Of a DNA stretch of 64,000 nt, positions 1-12,000 are shown piece by piece (positions within the stretch are counted from its first letter, which is position 1; each line of letters begins with the position of its first letter). This DNA is from Lateolabrax maculatus (taxonomy: Eukaryota > Chordata > Actinopteri > Acropomatiformes > Lateolabracidae). The translations under genes were made by a program, and so were the position numbers. Location: positions 18,701,501-18,765,500 of the forward strand of contig CM062211.1 in NCBI GenBank assembly GCA_031216445.1, read 5' to 3'. The notes beneath the pieces were generated by a model, which made no database searches, was not told the origin of the DNA, and was given only the letters and a program-made list of their open reading frames with translations.

Positions 1-2486
1 GTTTTAGCATCGGAAGTTGCCAAATTCTTCCAAAATTTACCCAAAATCTTAATTAATTTAAACTGCCAATTCAAAGTTTTGTAAAAAGCACCATGTTTAG
101 CTTCAGCCTGTCGACCATTTTAAACTCAAAGTGCTTCTTGGGAGTCGTAGTTCACTTCTATCCTTCAGCTTTTATGTCCACACTTATACTTTCAACGTTT
201 TATCAAAAAACCTGGTATTTCCAACACAGTTTTTAGGTTTTCCACTGATTATTCAACCAGGAGAGGGTTACATGTCACTTAACATTGTTTATAGGAAAAA
301 TTAACAGGAATTTTACTTTGGAAGCAGAAACAGCTCATTAAAAAAAAATCCTCCCTTTTCACAACGCTGTACAGTCTGTATAAAGTGCAACACTGGCCAC
401 ATATAGACAAAAGTAGTCGTCTGGTTGTCGTAGCAGAGATGTAAACCTGCCGTCTCTCTGGAGACTTCCTCTACTTCATAGAGGTGTTTGTAAGATTTGT
501 GTTGCCCTTGATAACAAACTTTTTAGTGAGGATTAAAACAGTAGAGGGGGTGAAACTGAAGGGAGCCGGACATCAGGGTTGCGGTTTATATAAATGGGTT
601 GAAATAAAGTGAAGCTTCACTCGTGAGTCACCTGGATCCAAACAGGGACAAGATGGATCTGGAATTGGTCTCAGGACAGAACAAGAAATATGTTTTCCAC
701 TAAATAAAGAAGTTAGCTGACACTGATTTGATTGGTAGGGTTGGATACCGAACTCGGTACTTTTGAGGGTTAATTACGACCGAAGTACGTTGGTATGTCT
801 GAAATGTTCGTGTGAAACCAAGAGCACTGAAAAACGGTACTGTCGGGTAACGGTTCAAATGTGAACGCTACCCAACCCCACTTATTGGTCCCAGACTTCA
901 GGGGGAAAATTAAGCAGGAACTACTTTTCCCAGCGGAGGAACACCGCTGACCTCGCTTCACGTCTCTGATGAGATTCGTAGCAGCAGGTTAACTGGTTAT
1001 GTTTCTGATTGGCTGAGAAATCCTACAACAAGCGAATGAGCTCGTGTCTATATTAGTGTACAGAGGGTTTCCCAGTGGGGACCTGAGGTCGGAGGTTAAG
1101 AGGTCACATGACCTCTCCATCACTGATTTTCATTGTTACACTGCAGAGAAAGCGACAGCCCACGTCTCATTCTGTGGTTGACTCTGTACAGTAGACTATA
1201 GTCCATTATAATATATACTATACATACAGTATATATGTGATAGATGTGATATTCACTCAGTGTAAACAGATACACAGGCACTTTCTCTTCACCTGTGAGA
1301 CCAGAACTGTCTCTTCTAAAGATAAATTACTGATATGATGTTTGTGGTGTGAAGTTTCCACTGGTTTTTATTAAACATTATTATATACAGTCCAGTCTAG
1401 TGTGGAAGGCTTGAATAGTCAGTGTGCTTTAAGTGAAGTGAAACCTCCTCCGTCTACATCTTTTCCAAAGTCAGAATTGGCGAGGCTGCGTCTGACAACT
1501 TTTATAACTTTCCCAAACCAACAAACCGGGTTTGAACTTCTCTACATATGATGCATTGCATCTTGTTGCCCTCGAGTTTGACTATTAGGAACATTTACAA
1601 ACACTTTCGCCTCGATGTTGGTTTGTTAGTTTGTGCAGCATTTCATATGAACCAGTTTGTTTCAACCCTGGATGGATATCCATTATTTTAGGGTGTTAAT
1701 TAACTTAAAGAGCAACTTAACCCCTTCTAGCTTGAATACGCCCTCTTCAAATATTCAATATTACATTCAGCCCAAAGTACAACGAGTCCGCGTCGACAAC
1801 GGATGAGTTTCAGCGACGTTTTTCAGTCGGCATTACAAGTCGCATTTCACTCCGGTTTTAGGCCGATATTAGCTGTGCAAGGGCACCGATGCAACAACAA
1901 AACAGATAAAAACAACTCAACCTGGCTCAACTTTTGCGATGTCATCCGACACTGTTTGGGCCGAACAAATTCTTGTAAACGCACATTCCTGTTGAGTTTA
2001 CTTTGTAAAGAGGGAGTATGTCCACTGTTCACCTCACAGTTGTTGGTACGAAATATTAATTGTTTGTCGCTGTGAGAACTTTCTCCAGTAAAGTCCAAAC
2101 AGGAGTTATGTACGTAACTACGGTTCTAACGGGGTGTATAACACCTGGATTTCACCATCTGAGGTGGTCGGGAAGAACAAAATAAAAACAGGGTCAAAGT
2201 TCAGGTTGTAACAGAAATCAGGCGCCACTCACCAAACAAATCTGATCACCGCTCTTTGAGTTTTAGTTATTTATAACTTCAGTTACTTGCTAATAGAATA
2301 AATTGGTGATATGATGACGTGACTGTAAATGTAATTCATTAAGTCACGCGTGGATGTAGTATTAAGTTACTCTTGACAGCTCACTGCTGATGTTTTGAAA
2401 TGTAATTGTGAATCTTTCTTTCCCATTTTAAGTTAAACAGCTGATGTGTGGCTGTTCACAAAGGCTGAATATCACATATGGCTAAA

Positions 2487-2612
2487 GACTTCATAGACTA
2501 TAGTCTACCAAAATATTACTCTATAAATTGTATTGTCTACTATACTTTAAATATTACACTATAGCTACATTATTCCACCATAATATATATTATACAGACT
2601 ATGAAGTCTACT
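2487..2612. repeat. AT-rich inverted repeat
   Basis: agacttcatagactatagtc near 2487 is mirrored by agactatgaagtctac near 2597, enclosing an AT-rich core. A related 'tagactatagtcc' motif occurs near 1193. Possibly a small palindromic transposable element. Confidence 0.45.
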
Positions 2613-3400
2613 GTAATGTGCTGTACATAGACTATACATTCTATACCTTTGTGCTCTGCCATCGGCAGGTACAGACTTTTACCGTGAACTTTTACAACTT
2701 TGGGATTCAGGATTGTTGGCTCGGCTTGTGTTCAGCTGGATAAACGCAGTCGATTTGTTGTTGTGGAAACAGGCACTGGAACGTTGATTGTGCTTCAGAG
2801 GGAAATCAAGGGGAGAGACTGTAACATGTCAGGTAGATTATGTATGTGTGTCAAATTAGTTTTACTGTGTGAAATTATTAAGAAAAGAGTTGTAGCAGTG
2901 TAATGGCAAGAAATTGCCCCTGTTGAAAGTGCTGTTAAAGTCAACAGTTCATGATACTTGATTAACTCGGCTTCCAAATTCCAACTTAAAGGAAGAAATA
3001 CACTTTCCAGGGACTTTAGAGATGTCTTATTTACATGTTGCCCCTTGTTTATTGTGGAAAGACAATGAAATATAAATTATATTGTTGTTTTAGCAGCAGT
3101 AAGCATTGTCCTCATGATGCGTTTGAGCTCCGTCCAAATCTACCGTCAACAAAACTCAACTGGGCAGAACAAGATACATCATGTAAATCAGACAGTTGGC
3201 TGCTGGGAGGTGTATTTCTTCACTCTTTATAAAGCCAGGCCAGGACGTATAGATAAGTCTTCTCATCTGTCTCTGGGTAAGATGGCGAAAGGAGGGACAG
3301 TTTCTTTTAAGAGTTGTGCCAATTAATGTTTGGCCTAAATTCATTAAAAATCATGAATTGTCCCGAGCTTTAAAAAAATATTGGTCATATTACCCAAACT

Positions 3401-3449
3401 TGTAATTATACAAGTAAATACTTTATTGTCATTTACTTGTATAATTACA
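3401..3449. repeat. Perfect hairpin, 19-bp arms, 11-nt loop
   Basis: Left arm tgtaattatacaagtaaat (3401-3419) is exactly complementary to atttacttgtataattaca (3431-3449). AT-rich; it could be a decayed short inverted-repeat element. Confidence 0.85.
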
Positions 3450-3685
3450 GAACCCATTGTAGTATTTAACTGAGCAGTGAGATTAAAAGGATATGAATAT
3501 TTCCTCAATTATGTGTTAATTCTGTTCTGACTCTTTACAAGTTGGGATCAATTAGCAACAAGAAGTAAATACGTCTCGCACCATTCTTCATTGGAATGAA
3601 TGGGGAACGTATTTCGGTGTCGGCGCGTCTTAACTCATAAACGCACATTTTATGTGACCACATGAACACACGTAAACTGTAATTG

Positions 3686-3823
3686 GGGAAACTCCATTTG
3701 TGGCCTGTTTTAAACTCCATTTATGGCCTTTGGGAAACTCTATATTTGGATTGGAGGAAACTCCACGTATGGCAGGGAAGAAATCCCCAATATGGCAGGG
3801 AGGAAACTCCATATATGGCCTGT
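3686..3823. repeat. Imperfect tandem repeat, about six units of 20-26 bp
   Basis: Units share the core GGGAGGAAACTCCATATATG followed by GC, with variants such as gggaaactctatatttgga and gggaagaaatccccaatatg. Both strands are open over the array because unit length is near a multiple of three; I do not regard those frames as genes. Confidence 0.7.
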
Positions 3824-5418
3824 TCCTGGCGAGTTACCATTACTGCGAGATGGTTATGGCAGGTACAGCCACACATGATTGATTAATTTAGGAATAAAAC
3901 ATTAGAGTTAAGGGGGTTAACCGAAGAGTTTCAGGTGTCAGTGTGAGGAGGGTTTAGGAGGGGAAGGAGAAAGGTATTTTCTGTACAGATGGCTTTAAAC
4001 GGATAGCACCATGTACAGTAAGCCCTCGATAAGCAGGTTAGAAACCAGAGAGGTTTACAGTTGGAGCTCTGCTGCAGCTCTCCCTGAAACACACAGCACA
4101 TCAGCACAAAGTCACACTCATTGACAAATCATTATGAATTTCAAAACATCACCGAAATGACCTTGAAATTCAACTCATTGTCAAATCATAAGGAACTCAA
4201 AATCATTTTCCAAACTATTATAAACTCTGTAAGTCATCACCACCACGTTATTATTACTTGTTATTCATAAATTCTAAATGATCGGTATTAAGATATGAAC
4301 TCAAAATGAACACAAATTCTTCATGAATGATATTTGAAAAAAAAAAAAAAAAGCTAAGTCACGAGAACTTTCTGGGAAAAAGGACGAAGAAACATCCTCA
4401 GCTGATCTCCTGTTGTTAAGGTAGAGACTCCCAGTAGCTCGCTTATCGTCCAGCTCCGCAAGCAAAAGTCCAGCTAAACTCGTCTGGGGAAGCAGAATGG
4501 CACGAGGAAGAAGAACCCGTCTCATAGTATTTGTAATCAGTTTGTCAGATCAGCTCTTTGATCAATGTCCCTTCACCTGTCGAGATTATCAGCACAGCTC
4601 TGAGTCCGGCGGTCTTTATTGCAAAGTCAAAACTCAGATGATCCAGATCAGAAAACACATAAAACAAACAAATATTATTTGTATTAATATCCTTTGGTTT
4701 TTGTTTTTTGGACTGAAAATTGAATTAGAATAATTTAGAATTAATATTGGATTTTATTTTGATGTAACAATCAATAGTGGTTTACACTATTGGGTAAGTT
4801 TGACGCTTAAGTAGTTTTATTCACTGCTCTTAATTAAGGTCCGAACTATATATGATGTGAACGCGACATAAACATTTGATAAGACTTCACTCCAGGTTTT
4901 TACGTGTCAAAGGTGATGTGGATCAAATGTCTTTTCATTTGTACTTTGGAATGTGTATAATCACAATAATTTTTTAACCTGGTATCTTATTTTTCTATGA
5001 CATTTTCTGCCATGCAGGAATTTTTTTACTCAAGTATCGGCAGGATCAGACAGTAGAGCTACTGTACAGCAACTACGATAACGCTCAGTGGAATTTTTTA
5101 CTTTTAAATAGAGAAATGACAAATTTGTTTGAGGGTTTTTACGGCATGAACAATCTCAGAGGACTAAAACACTAAAACACTAAAGCTGGACACAGACCTT
5201 GGTGCTACGGGTCTTTTTTGGGTTGATCAAAGAGCTGAAAAGCCAAAACGTCACCGAGATCACTCGGAGAGCTGGGCTCCACATTGGTAAAAAGGTCTAA
5301 AGATTCAGTCACTGCTAAGATATCCTAGTCAAAGAGATGGCCTAGTGTCTGACCGGAGGTCAGGGGTTATGAGGTCACAGTTCAGGATGTCTAGAGGTTA
5401 GTGGTCAGAGGTGAGGGG

Positions 5419-6001
5419 TCAAGTGGAACCATCCAGCAGCTGTCTGAGTGCCCTCTCGATGTTGATTCGGTGTCCCAGTCTGGTGACGCCCAGCTCCACG
5501 TAGTCGTCTTTGGTGAGGGCGGGGAGATGGGAGCCTTCGATCTCGTGCTCCTGGAAGCGCTGGCGGTGTTCGGCCAGGCCCACACTCTCCAGCCAGTCCC
5601 CCACGTCATATTTATTCCACAGGTTGAGGGGCCGCTGCCTCCATGGCCGAAGGGCCAACAGGGGCCCGCTGAGGACCGGGGAGGGGCAGGGAGAGGCGTG
5701 GGGCGAAGGTGAGGGTGAACGGGACCTGGTTCGTGCGCTGGCACTTCGCATCACAAACCGAACCTCCTTTGGTTCTGAGGGGAGACTCAGACTGGACGAC
5801 TTCAGGATGGTGAGACCGCGACCCGAGCTCAGATCTGGGCGTTCAGAGCAGGAGGCAAGCCCTATTGACCTATCAGAGGGGGAGGGAGAGGGGGAGGGGC
5901 TCCGGCGGGTGACAGGGTAGCGGCTTCCTGGTCGGACCGTATAGCTTGCACCATATCCTCGCTGGGAGATAGTGTGTAGTTCACCAAGACTGGAGAACAG
6001 C
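5419..6001 (-). CDS. shank3: shank3 last coding exon: SAM domain and C-terminus
   Basis: About residues 1530-1724. The acceptor at 6001/6002 joins the codon for R of RLFSSLGEL. A basic/serine stretch (SPSPSPSD, RSRSPSPSPH) is followed by ILKSSSLSLPSEPKEVRF and then the SAM domain: LWNKYDVGDWLESVGLAEH, EIEGSHLPALTKDDYVELG, INIERALRQL. The protein ends LLDGST, with the stop codon at 5419-5421. The SAM domain of Shank proteins forms zinc-stabilised helical sheets at the synapse; that role is known for the family and not visible here. Confidence 0.96.
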
Positions 6002-9000
6002 CTGCAACACATTCAACAGTATATAAATGACATAAACATCACAGTGATCAGTTGGTTTGTCTACATGGAGTTAATTGGCCGTTCGTTAAGCCCCGCTCCC
6101 CTTAGTTACTGTTGCTATGCCTGTTACGTCCTCCATTCTTGTAAGACACATGCAGTTTACAATGATAACTGTGGCAGATTTACAAGTAAAGATTCAGTAA
6201 TTATAGAATCCACAGTTATCCGTTGCGTGATACAACAGTATTGTTCTAACGTAACCCTGTTTGGATGCTTGGCTCATTATCGAATATATGTGGAAAAGCA
6301 ACAAAATATCTGATTTGTCCTCCAGGTCTTAAAAGTAACACTCAGGTTCTACTTTAGTTAGTTACTTGGATATGTTAATGTTTGAAGCCTACATTAGAGC
6401 AGATAAACACTGTTTAATCTATTCCTTTCACTTTTGCTGGTGTTTTGGGTTTTTTAAAGGTTAACAAAAAAGGCAGCGCTCCCTAAACTCTTTATATACG
6501 AAGTATCGCTCTAGTGACAGCGCCATGCATACCACATGTTGAGAAATACACAGCTTGACAGGCCTCATTATGGTTTAGTAAATTGCAAGGTTTTATTCAC
6601 AAGACGGATGGGATGGTAATTTCAGACGTTTTAGTTTAGTAGTCGTCTGCGAAGAAGGTGCATGTTAGTTAGCTGTTAATGTATGAAAATCATCTCTTAG
6701 CGATAACGAGAAGTGTTTACCAGAGATAAAAACCTACGATTTACTCTCTCCGTTGTCCACACATCTGGAACAACACAAACAACAGATGCTGTTACACCAC
6801 ACGCACATTAGTACTATCAGCTCAGGACTACTGCAGTATTCACAATATAAGGCAGTTTGATGTACCTGGCACCTCCTACCGGTGACCTCCGGCCCGGATC
6901 GAGGGGACTCGGCTCCTCACCCAGAGAGTGACTGTCTTTGTTGAGCAACTGTAGCCGATTTGCGAGGTCCAGTCCCGACCCCGCCCTGCCGCTCAGCTCC
7001 AGTGCTGATGCCGACCGGCTGGTCAGGTCCACGGCCGACCCCGACCCCTGACCCCCCAGTGCTGCTGGACGGCCTCCCCCTTCCTCCGGACTGAGGCCCC
7101 GTCGCTCATCGCCGCGGTCGTCCCCACCCCCCCACAGCTTGGACCTCCTCTGGAACAGATAGCGTGGCTGCCGACCGCCGCCACTGGTGGGGGAGGAACA
7201 GAGTGGGGAGGAGGGGGAGGAGGAGGATGCGGCGGACGGGAGGAGCTCACTGTCTGATGATTGCTTCAGCAGCGGGTCCCGGAGCACAGAGCGGCCCCGA
7301 CCGATAGGTGAACGAAGGCGTGGCTTAAGAGCAATTGGGGAGGTGGCTGGGGAGGAGGGGGATGGGTGAGCAGCAGGAGGTGAGGAGGGGGAGGCTGGAG
7401 CAGGAGGGGAGGCCAAGGTGATTGAGGGAGGGAGCGAGCTGGGGGAGGAGGAGCTGTCGTGGAGCCGTTCGTCACCTCCTTCCTCCTCATCTCCTCGTCT
7501 ACCCAGGGAGTCGGGACCACTCTCTCCTCCCCCTCCCTCCCCACCACGCCGTGGCAACAAGGTGAGGGAGGATGGGGGTGGAGGGGCGGGAGTACTGGAG
7601 AAGGCGGGGGGTGGAGCTACCAGGCCGATTCTGCGGAGCTCCTCCCTCGTCTCCTCATCACTGGACGATAACAAGGCCGGCGGGAGTGTAACTGTGTAAG
7701 CCCCGCCCTCCTCCTCTGAGCTGCCCACTGTAAGGCTTCTGCGCCTGTCAATCAGAGCAGAGTGGCTCTCATTGGCCAGCGATGGCAAGGGGGTGGGTCT
7801 CCAGCGCTCGGGGGAGGGGCCAGCAGGTGATGTCACTCCTCCCTCTGTTTCTGGACGCTCCACCTGTCCGTCAGGGAACAAGGGCGGGGTTATGCGTTTA
7901 TGCCTCAGCTCGGGACTGGTCTGGGGAGTGGTGCGCTTGGTTCGCTGCTCGGGGCTTGTTTGAGGGGTGGTGCGTTTGGATCGTGGCTCTGGGCTGCTCT
8001 GCGGGGTGGCCATAGGGGTGCGCTTGTGTCTGCCCTCTGGGCTGGCAGCTGGGGTGGGGATGGGTGTGGTGGAGGCAGATGCGTGTTTTAGTCGAGGCTC
8101 TGGGCTCGGCGTGCGAGCGGTGAGCGCTCGTTCTCGTGCAGCAAGAGCAAGGGCGAGTGGAGATGAAGGGTCTGAGGAGAGAAGATTAAAGGTGGGAAGT
8201 TTTAGTATGGATGGATTTTCATGCTTCATTTTATTGTTGGAGCTGCAGACACTGGTCTTAAGTGGGTTATCTATTACCTCGCCAACAGACAGTTTACTAT
8301 TGCTCGTAGTAATGTCACATCATCGACTGCCTCTCTGAACTGTGCAAGATTGTCCAAGGTGCCCTTTTATTTTGTGAATGTCTGTCCTTTGAGTACCAAA
8401 GCGAGATCCCCTCCGTAATTGTATCTACATGCTTCACCTTGGCCCAGTCATATGTAATCATCACATTTCTTATCACTGCTATGCTGATGACACATAACTT
8501 TATGTATCTGTCAAATCAAGAACCACCCACGATCTGATATCCTAACTGTTTAACTTACGCCAAATGGCAGCTGTTTAACACTCTCTTCCAACACAAAGAA
8601 GAAAAGGCAGAAATAATCCTACTTGGGTCATTAAAATGATCAGAATTTTATGATAAATTTGATACCGTATATTATCTTTGATTCTAATTTTACTTGATGT
8701 TAATAAGGTAGTACAGTCCTGTTTTTAATCAACAAAAATTACATTGTTTTTATCAGTTTAGTCTGTCTCAGAATTGATTTATGTAACTTGATTACTGTCA
8801 TCAACTCATAGAGAATACAAAAAGACTCTTAATAAGAACAAACTTATGATCATATAAGATTGTGCTGTCAGACTGACCTAGAGGTTTGCCCGTCAGTGGG
8901 TGGAGGAAGGTGTGAGGCGTCGGTGAGGGCGACAGGACTGGGGCTGGAGGGGGAAGCTCGCCGAGGTCGTCCATTGAATGGCTCTGAGTCAGGAGGGGGA

Positions 9001-12000
9001 CCTGGTTTTCTGACCCGGCGCCCTCCACAGACAGGAAGAGAGACGACCTGCGGCCCTGAACCCGAGCACGCTCTGAAAGGACCTGCTGCTGGTACAGCTC
9101 CGCCCTGCTGGGGCTGCAGGGGGGCTCCAGTTTGGTCGGATCGTGATCTTTCATTCCAAGTCCTGTGAAAAGGAAAAGAAACATAGTCAGACTGATAGAG
9201 CGACGATTAGAAGTCTACAGCATTATATGTGTGTTTCAGTCCTGAGCACGTAATGGGACATTTTGAGGACATGAAAATGTTTTTTTGCAAGCAAATACAT
9301 TTTATTTTGTAGATAAATAATTATTTATGAAAGACTAATTTAATTTGAGGTAACAAAAATAAATTCTGTTCTCAATAAATTGATTTACTTGTTCGCTATT
9401 ATACACGTTAGCACAGAATATAACGTGTCCCACTCAGTTTCACTCTCCCTTTTCTGTGCTTCAGAGTTTTCCTGCGGTCCCGTTCAACCGGACAGCTTTT
9501 ACAGTGTGCTAGTAGGTCACGAGGGAGGCGTTGGGAGAACGGTAAAGAAGTGCACCACGGTCATGTGGAAGTAGGTTGTACAGTTTTTGTAACCTTTTAA
9601 AATTACAGCCGTTAGTCTGAACTTTTTTTAGCTCACAAACTAGTTTCTCTTCAAAATATAATTTATGTGCTCAAAACTTCCCAGAATGCACTCAGGAAAT
9701 TAGACACAAATGAAGCTCAATAGAAATCAGAAAGACAACAGGTCTGAATGATCCTAACCCTGCTCCTCTACAGGAAGTTGTTTCAACAAAGGTGACTTCC
9801 TCCTCTGCGGCTTGGAGGGCGGAGCCTGCTGTCCCACGTTAGCATAAGGGTTTTCTATTGGTCGTCCCCGGCGGCGTGACAGCGGTGAGTGACCGAGGGC
9901 GGGGCTTGTGCTGTGGAGAGACAGCGTGGAGGTGTGTGTGGCGGTGTGAAGCGTGTGCGTGGCGGTGTGCGTGGCAGTGTGCAGCGTGTGCGTGGCGGCG
10001 TGCGCATCAGGCTGCAGCGGCGGCGGCGGCGTGTCCTGCAGGATGATCATCGACCTCGCTTTCCTCTGACGTTCGGCGTGGGCGTGGCTCCTGGTCGGCG
10101 AATCGGAGAGCTCCTGGAGCCTGGGCTCCGCCCCCGGCTTGAAGCTGGAGCGGGTTAGCCCCTCCCCTCTGGCCGGGGGAGGAGGGGGGAGGAAGGAGGG
10201 AGGAGGGCCGGAGTCGAGGATGAAGAGCGAGGAGGTGGAGGAGGAGGCGGACGGAGGAGGGGGTGGGGCTGTCTGAGGAGGAGGAGGGATGAAGCTGTCC
10301 GTCAGCGAGGAGCTCCGTGGAAACCGACTTTCATTGATCAGAGCCGAGATCCTGTCGTCCTCGGGTGTGCCTGCCGTGGTAACCATGGAGACGTTAAAAT
10401 AAAGCCCAACATCTGTGATTTTAGGGTATAAACATAAAATTTAGAATATTTATTATATTTATCATAATTTGGCCTAAATTCTAAAACTAGTTTAGTAAAC
10501 TTAATTTTATGATTTAATTCAAAGACGGACGTCAACGGAACCAAACAAATAAATAAAAATGTTATGATCACTACGAAAAAAATCTATATTTCCTTATCTT
10601 TCACTGATGTCAAAATACAAATATATTAATCACATGTTAAAATTAGTAAGTAACTTTTATCAGTTTTGGAATATAACTAAGTACATTTACTCCTGGACTG
10701 AAGTGCAGTTTTGAGGCGCTTGTACTTGAGTATTTCCATTTTATGCTGCTTCTACATTTATTGGACAACATCAGTTCATTTTTCAGACAGATTCAGATTA
10801 TCAATACAAAATATTAATCATCTAGGCTAATACATTATAAAGTATTATTATAGATTTTGAATACAGGATTTCAACTTACATAAAACATTATATTTGTGTC
10901 TCAGTCCTGAGCACATAATGGGACATTTTGAGCACATGAAAATATTTTTTGAAGGCACATACATTTTATCTTGTAGAGAAATAATTATTAAGGAAAGACT
11001 AATTTCATTAGTTATGTACAGTAACGTGTGTGTGTGTCTCACCAAAGCTCTTGGTTCTGGACATTCCTCGGGGTAAAGCCATGGTGCTCTTCTCTGGAGC
11101 GGAGGGCGGCACCAGACCCTGACGCTCGAACAAGGACTGCACACACAAACACACACTTAGTCCACAATCCATAAAAAGGCAGATTCAAACTTCGTAGTGA
11201 TGTGAATTATTTTTCTGCTCATCTACAGTAACTATGTTTACATGCACTTAATATTCCACTGTTATTCTGAATATGACTGTCTTTCGGCCTCTAACATTAT
11301 TTTAATGTTAGAGGCCTGAAGAAGTCAAATTAGTCAGCGATTCACGACAAAAACAGCAAAAATTCGGAGACGTTCTGAGAAAATAATGTAATTTTGTGCA
11401 GCAGTAATTTGTTTGCCTGGATCCTGTGAATCGTCCCCGGACCCCTCAGATTCATCTCACGATCTCTTGTGGAGGTCTGTATTATGATGACGGCAGTATG
11501 TTTATGACCAGTAACTTCTTACATTAATCTCCGCCTGTGTGATGCGGCGGCTCGTCGGTCTCTGCTTCACCGTCGCTGCTCTGAAGTCGTCCGACGGGCG
11601 GCCCCTCAGAACAACTTCCTGTTGACCCCCGGCCAACATCTCGTCCAGTTTCTCTGGAGGGAGGAGACAAAATAAAAACAAGATAAACAAACACACATAA
11701 TAATGAAACGCAGCCTCATGACATACCGACATGACCACGACGACAACAACAACAACAACACGACGCCATCACGACATCAGTCAGCAGGGCCGCAGGCAGG
11801 ATTACAAAACACTGAGGTGTTTTCTAACCGAAGATGAAAACTAACTCTGTGCTGAATCTGAATGCGGTACAGAACAGCTTTTTTTGTTTTAGATAATACA
11901 TTTTACATTTATTTTTACAAAAGAAAATCAAGCAAAAACTCTCAAATTTCCGTTGTATTTATTAAGTGTTCAAATATATTTTCTGTAAGTTTTATCTCCC

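Larger units (their letters stand above)
1..5418. other. 3' flank and 3'UTR side of shank3, no gene recognised
   Basis: Non-coding, AT-rich DNA. The part next to the stop codon at 5419 must contain the shank3 3'UTR. An AATAAA hexamer on the minus strand at 4615-4620 is a possible end but is unproven. The region holds an imperfect tandem repeat (3686-3823), a perfect hairpin (3401-3449) and an AT-rich inverted repeat (about 2487-2612). All open frames here are under 120 codons and show no recognisable family. Confidence 0.6.

Noticed and set aside
7187..8338. Several plus-strand open frames of 60-123 codons
   Set aside because: Antisense shadows of the GC-rich shank3 large exon; the minus frame matches SHANK3 throughout.
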